From NCBI GenBank assembly GCA_009787995.1, contig WQSH01000016.1, positions 1-37,566 on the forward strand: DNA of 37,566 bases, in the 5' to 3' direction. The stretch comes from Oscillospiraceae bacterium (GTDB lineage Bacteria; Bacillota; Clostridia; Oscillospirales; Oscillospiraceae). Shown piece by piece: positions 34,378-37,566 of the stretch (its first letter is position 1; every line of letters starts with the position of its first letter). Made by a program: the position numbers and the translations under genes. The notes beneath the pieces were generated by a model, which was not told the DNA's origin, made no database searches, and saw nothing but the letters and a program-made list of their open reading frames with translations.

Positions 34378-35898
34378 ATGGAAGCGACAAAAAAATATTC
34401 ACGCTCTTCTGGAGTGCTGCTGCCTCTAACTATGCTGCATGGCCCATTCGGCATTGGCGTCATGGGCGAAGAGGCGGTTGAGTTTATCGATTTTTTAAAT
34501 AAGGGCGGATTCCGCGCTTGGCAGGTCTTGCCGCTTGAGAGTACCGGAGGGTGTTTTTCGCCGTACAAATGCATCTCCGCCTTTGCCGGCGAGCCAATGC
34601 TGATTGACCCCCGGATGCTGCATGAAATGGGGTTGGTCACTCAAGACGAGCTCTCCGAGCGGATGTCCGGTGTTTTTGAAGACTGCGTGGAGTATCCTCT
34701 AGTCCGCAAAAGGCAGTGGGAAGTGCTGCGCAAGGCATATTCAAGGAGTGAAGGCAACGCTCATTCGGGTTTTAAGGAGCCTTGGCTGGACAATTATGCC
34801 TTGTACATGGCACTTAAGCACCGCTATGGCGGCGCCGCATGGTTCGATTGGCCTGACAGGGACTTGCGCAGATGTGATGCGGCGGCAGTCAAAAAGGCAG
34901 AGTCGGAGTTGAAGGATGAAATAGAATTTTACAAGTTCGTCCAATGGATTTTTGCAAAGCAGTGGTCGAAACTGAGGGCTTACGCTGCGGCCAAGGGGGT
35001 CACTATCATTGGGGACATGCCCATTTATGTGTCGGAGGATAGCGTTGAGGTGTGGAGCAGGAGGGAGCTTTTTGATGCGGACGAAAATGGCAATTTCGCC
35101 GCCGTAGGTGGATGCCCTCCGGACTATTTCAATCCCGAGGGGCAGCTTTGGGGCAATCCCATCTACAATTGGAAACTGATGAAGGCAGAAAATTACGCTT
35201 GGTGGACGGGGCGCATGCAGTCGGCCGCTGGACGCTATGACGTGGTCAGGCTAGACCATTTCAGGGGCTTTGAGAGCTATTGGCGAGTTCAGGCGAACGC
35301 AAAGTCTGCGCGCGATGGTAAATGGGTCAAAGGTCCGGGGATGGCGCTGATAAAGGCAATGACGGATGCAATCGGACCGCTCCCTGTAATAGCAGAGGAT
35401 TTAGGTACCATAGACGAGAAGGTCGAGGCGCTGCTGATGAAGACAAATTACCGCGGCATGAAGGTGTTGCAATTTGCCCACGGAGGAGACGACACCCACC
35501 TGCCGCATAACTATACTCAGTACACAGTCGCATTTACCGGGACCCACGACAACACAACGTTGCTTGCATGGCATTTTGGGCTTGACCAAGAAGCGAGGGA
35601 GTGGGCGCTGGCTTATGTCGGCTTTGAGGGCGACTGGACTCAGGGTGGACCAAATTGCGAGATTAACAAGGCATGGATACGCGCTCTTTACGCAAGCGGC
35701 GCATCGCTGGTCATAGTGCCGATACAGGATTTGCTGGGCTACGGCGCAGACACGCGGACGAATGTCCCCGGCACCCCCGACGGAAATTGGAGGTTTAGGA
35801 TACATTCCGGCGCCCTTTCCGAAATAGATGCGGGTTTCTACGCAGGGCTCAGCAGGACATTTTTTAGGGATAATGACCCGTGCGCCATTTTAGGGTAA
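34378..35898 (+). CDS. malQ: 4-alpha-glucanotransferase (amylomaltase)
   Basis: The 506-aa product of GH77 starts 6 bp after glgP. Motifs are GVLLPLTMLHGPFGIGVMGEEA at the start, TIIGDMPIYVSEDS, FNPEGQLWGNPIYNW, the nucleophile Asp in YDVVRLDHFRGFESYW, the acid/base Glu in VIAEDLGTID and FTGTHDNTTLLAW. It moves maltodextrin segments between chains and releases glucose, which makes short dextrins usable by GlgP. No terminator is visible after it. The next promoter (for tRNA-Pro) lies only 15 bp further. Confidence 0.93.
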   Translation: MEATKKYSRSSGVLLPLTMLHGPFGIGVMGEEAVEFIDFLNKGGFRAWQVLPLESTGGCFSPYKCISAFAGEPMLIDPRMLHEMGLVTQDELSERMSGVFEDCVEYPLVRKRQWEVLRKAYSRSEGNAHSGFKEPWLDNYALYMALKHRYGGAAWFDWPDRDLRRCDAAAVKKAESELKDEIEFYKFVQWIFAKQWSKLRAYAAAKGVTIIGDMPIYVSEDSVEVWSRRELFDADENGNFAAVGGCPPDYFNPEGQLWGNPIYNWKLMKAENYAWWTGRMQSAAGRYDVVRLDHFRGFESYWRVQANAKSARDGKWVKGPGMALIKAMTDAIGPLPVIAEDLGTIDEKVEALLMKTNYRGMKVLQFAHGGDDTHLPHNYTQYTVAFTGTHDNTTLLAWHFGLDQEAREWALAYVGFEGDWTQGGPNCEINKAWIRALYASGASLVIVPIQDLLGYGADTRTNVPGTPDGNWRFRIHSGALSEIDAGFYAGLSRTFFRDNDPCAILG

Positions 35899-35913
35899 AT
35901 AATAAAGTTATGC

Positions 35914-35942
35914 TTGAAACTTGCCAAAGCATGTTGTATAAT
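35914..35942 (+). promoter_or_regulatory. Promoter of the tRNA-Pro gene
   Basis: TTGAAA, exactly 17 bp, then TATAAT. This is the best sigma-A match in the window and lies about 75 bp before the tRNA. Confidence 0.75.
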
Positions 35943-36016
35943 CTGTTGGGAATTGAAGCGGGAAGTCAAGTTTGGCAGGTAGGTGAGCTTTGTTGTCGCT
36001 TGTTTCCTAGCAAGAA

Positions 36017-36092
36017 CGGGGTGTGGCGCAGTTGGTAGCGTGCGTGCTTTGGGAGCATGAGGCCGAGAGTTCGAGTCTCTCCACTCCGACCA
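36017..36092 (+). tRNA. tRNA-Pro (anticodon UGG)
   Basis: This 76-nt gene has a paired acceptor stem (CGGGGTG/CACTCCG), D arm GGCGCAGTTGGTAGCG, anticodon stem CGTGC/GCATG with loop TTTGGGA (anticodon TGG) and T arm GAGAGTTCGAGTCTCTC. The CCA end is encoded. Confidence 0.95.
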
Positions 36093-36095
36093 CCG

Positions 36096-36145
36096 AAATG
36101 CCAAGCCCCACTAAAAAATATTTTTTAGTGGGGCTTGGCATTTTT
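36096..36145 (+). terminator. Terminator after tRNA-Pro, 48-bp perfect palindrome
   Basis: AAATGCCAAGCCCCACTAAAAAAT is followed directly by its exact reverse complement, then TT. The 24-bp arms end in A/T runs on both sides, so it can work on either strand. It begins 4 bp after the tRNA CCA. Confidence 0.85.
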
Positions 36146-36202
36146 CTGGATTATGCCAGCCGGTGAAAATTATGGGCAATGGGTGCAGGTGGCTGATTTA
36201 TT

Positions 36203-37147
36203 ATGAACATTGGGATTGATTTGGGCGGAACGAATATAGCTGCTGCGCTTGTGGACAGCAGCGGGGAGATACTGAAAAGGACGAGCATACGCACCAACGT
36301 CAGCGGTGGCGCAAAAACCGTCGTCAACGGCCTTGTCAGTGTGTGCGACTTGTTGTTGCGCAACACGACAGAACAGCTGAGCATGATAGGGATTGGCGTG
36401 CCGGGCACGGTAAATGCTGAAACGGGCGAAGTGGTGTTCACGCCGAACCTTCCACTCAGTCGCATCCACTTGGCAAACGAACTTGCGAAAAAATTCGGGT
36501 GTGCAGTCAAATTGGGCAACGACGCAAACTGCGCAGCACTGGGCGAGGCGCTTGTCGGTGGCGCAAAGGGAGCAAAGGACGTTGTCTTTATTACCTTGGG
36601 AACTGGAGTAGGTGGCGGTGTTATAATAGGCGGGAAGCTGATCACTGGTGTCAGCGGTGCGGCTTGCGAACTCGGGCACACCGTAATAATCGCCGGTGGG
36701 CGAAAATGCGGCTGCGGGCGGCAAGGCTGCTGGGAGACCTATGCTTCAGCGGAAGGAATCGTAAGAACCGCAGTGGAGATTATTGGGGGTTATAAAGAGA
36801 GCCTGCTGTGGGAGAGGTGCGATGGGTTTGCCGAGAGGCTCGACGGCAAGGCAGTGTTCGAGGTCTATCGCTCAGGCGACGAAGCGGCGCAGATTATTGT
36901 GAAGAAATACGTCGAACACCTAGGTGCCGGCATCACGAATGTCGTAAATGCGCTCGAACCGGAGCTAATATGCATCGGCGGAGGCCTTTCAAACGCATGG
37001 GACTGCCTATCAGAGCCGCTAAATAAAATAGTGAATGCAGAAAAATTCTACCGTTTCTCGCCGGATGCCCCCCAGACAAAAATAGTCAAAGCGAAGCTGG
37101 GCAATGATGCAGGTATAATAGGCGCGGCGTCACTTGCGAATGATTAG
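36203..37147 (+). CDS. glk: ROK-family sugar kinase (probable glucokinase)
   Basis: The 314-aa ROK protein has the N-terminal phosphate-binding motif IGIDLGGTNIAAALVD and GIGVPGTVNAETGEVVF. The sugar and catalytic Asp lie in LGNDANCAALGEA, with TLGTGVGGGVIIGGKLI after it and the zinc site GRKCGCGRQGCWETYASAEG. The ExGH motif is CELGHTVI. It phosphorylates glucose or a related sugar with ATP. Its place just after the glycogen operon suits glucose released by MalQ and the GH13 enzyme. A weak GGGTGCAGGTGG precedes the ATG. Its own promoter is not evident between it and the tRNA terminator. Confidence 0.88.
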   Translation: MNIGIDLGGTNIAAALVDSSGEILKRTSIRTNVSGGAKTVVNGLVSVCDLLLRNTTEQLSMIGIGVPGTVNAETGEVVFTPNLPLSRIHLANELAKKFGCAVKLGNDANCAALGEALVGGAKGAKDVVFITLGTGVGGGVIIGGKLITGVSGAACELGHTVIIAGGRKCGCGRQGCWETYASAEGIVRTAVEIIGGYKESLLWERCDGFAERLDGKAVFEVYRSGDEAAQIIVKKYVEHLGAGITNVVNALEPELICIGGGLSNAWDCLSEPLNKIVNAEKFYRFSPDAPQTKIVKAKLGNDAGIIGAASLAND

Positions 37148-37156
37148 AGGCCGTAT

Positions 37157-37566
37157 TCATAACTCCGGATTAACACCGTCATCTATCCCCAATAAAGCTT
37201 GTGCGTCCTCTCCCGTATAGGTCTGGACATCGCGCAGGCTTTTGTTTATTGCCCTTGTCCTTGTTCCGGCAAGCGCATCAAGCTCGTTGCCCGCTTGCCT
37301 CACTTTGTCGCGCGCCTTTGTCAGCACAGTTTCAAAGCTTTCAAATTCCTTTTTAACGGCTCCAAGCGTCCTTTCGATGTCTGCGGCACTTTTTTGTATT
37401 TGGAGCGTTTTGAAGCCGATTTGCAACGAATTTAACATTGCTGAGAGTGTTGATGGGCCTGTCACGATGACGCCTTCGCGCCGGAGTCCATCAAGAAACC
37501 CCGCATCCCTGACTATCTCCGAATACAGACTCTCCGTCGGCAGGAATATCACGGCAAAATTGGTTG
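37157..37566 (-). CDS. rmuC: DNA recombination protein RmuC, C-terminal part (5' end outside window)
   Basis: The minus-strand frame is open to the right edge, and the track's start at 37552 is internal. The visible 136 residues contain FLPTESLYSEI, LRREGVIVTGPSTLSAMLNSLQIGFKTLQIQKSA and a coiled-coil-like tail. This is the end of the RmuC nuclease-like domain. RmuC limits DNA inversions at short repeats and has been linked to DNA processing and phage restriction. It converges on the ROK kinase gene with only 9 bp between stops and no visible terminator. Confidence 0.85.
   Translation of the reverse strand, partial: TNFAVIFLPTESLYSEIVRDAGFLDGLRREGVIVTGPSTLSAMLNSLQIGFKTLQIQKSAADIERTLGAVKKEFESFETVLTKARDKVRQAGNELDALAGTRTRAINKSLRDVQTYTGEDAQALLGIDDGVNPEL

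Noticed and set aside
35838-36104. Minus-strand 88-aa ORF with WSEWRDSNSRPHAPKA
   Set aside because: This is the antisense translation of the tRNA-Pro gene, a well-known false protein.
1-37566. CRISPR array, insertion sequence or complete prophage
   Set aside because: No regularly spaced repeats, transposase, integrase, terminase or capsid gene could be seen in any frame.

Overview
The window looks like a chromosomal stretch of an anaerobic Firmicute of the Clostridia type. This rests on the GlgC/GlgD pair, the DUF2975/XRE and DUF4173 genes, strong AGGAGG-type ribosome binding sites, short operon spacing, and a bacterial MtaB-type methanol methyltransferase. No 16S gene or other taxonomic marker is present, so this is an inference.

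Region 1 (1-2848): the 3' end of a Wadjet anti-plasmid locus. It holds the C-terminal part of the SMC-like ATPase JetC (cut by the window edge) and a complete JetD nuclease subunit, closed by a terminator hairpin. JetA and JetB would lie upstream, outside the window.

Region 2 (about 3030-8450): a compact same-strand cluster that I cannot match to a described system. It encodes two clear DUF2589 paralogues and a third, shorter, distant relative. With them are an unrecognised 92-aa protein, a papain-like putative cysteine peptidase, a two-helix holin-like membrane protein, and a PGRP/Amidase_2 cell-wall amidase with no signal peptide. An HTH regulator follows whose 5' end seems frameshifted at an A8 tract. 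The set combines a wall hydrolase, a possible membrane pore, a protease and repeated DUF2589 proteins beside Wadjet. It is the best candidate for an undescribed (defence, lysis or phage-derived) system.

Region 3 (8563-17542): ordinary and accessory genes. These are a 23S rRNA uracil methyltransferase (RlmD/RlmCD type); a short AraC regulator with a small Cys-containing protein; a heterodimeric ABC exporter; a DUF2975-XRE-DUF4173 membrane operon with a CGATA/TATCG operator-like array at its promoter; and a SAM methyltransferase with its own promoter.

Region 4 (17797-24251): divergent mtaB (minus strand) and carB. The mtaB gene has no corrinoid protein partner in the window. The carB ORF continues in frame into a diaminopimelate-epimerase-like domain, giving a 1367-aa CarB-DapF fusion. 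In that domain the first catalytic cysteine and the substrate-binding arginine are replaced. A GNAT acetyltransferase follows.

Region 5 (24346-35898): a full glycogen operon, glgB-glgC-glgD-glgA-GH13-glgP-malQ. It covers ADP-glucose synthesis, chain elongation, branching, phosphorolysis and maltodextrin recycling. A tRNA-Pro(UGG) with a clear promoter and a perfect-palindrome terminator follows. Then come a ROK-family sugar kinase, which could phosphorylate the glucose released by MalQ/GH13, and a convergent rmuC cut by the window edge.
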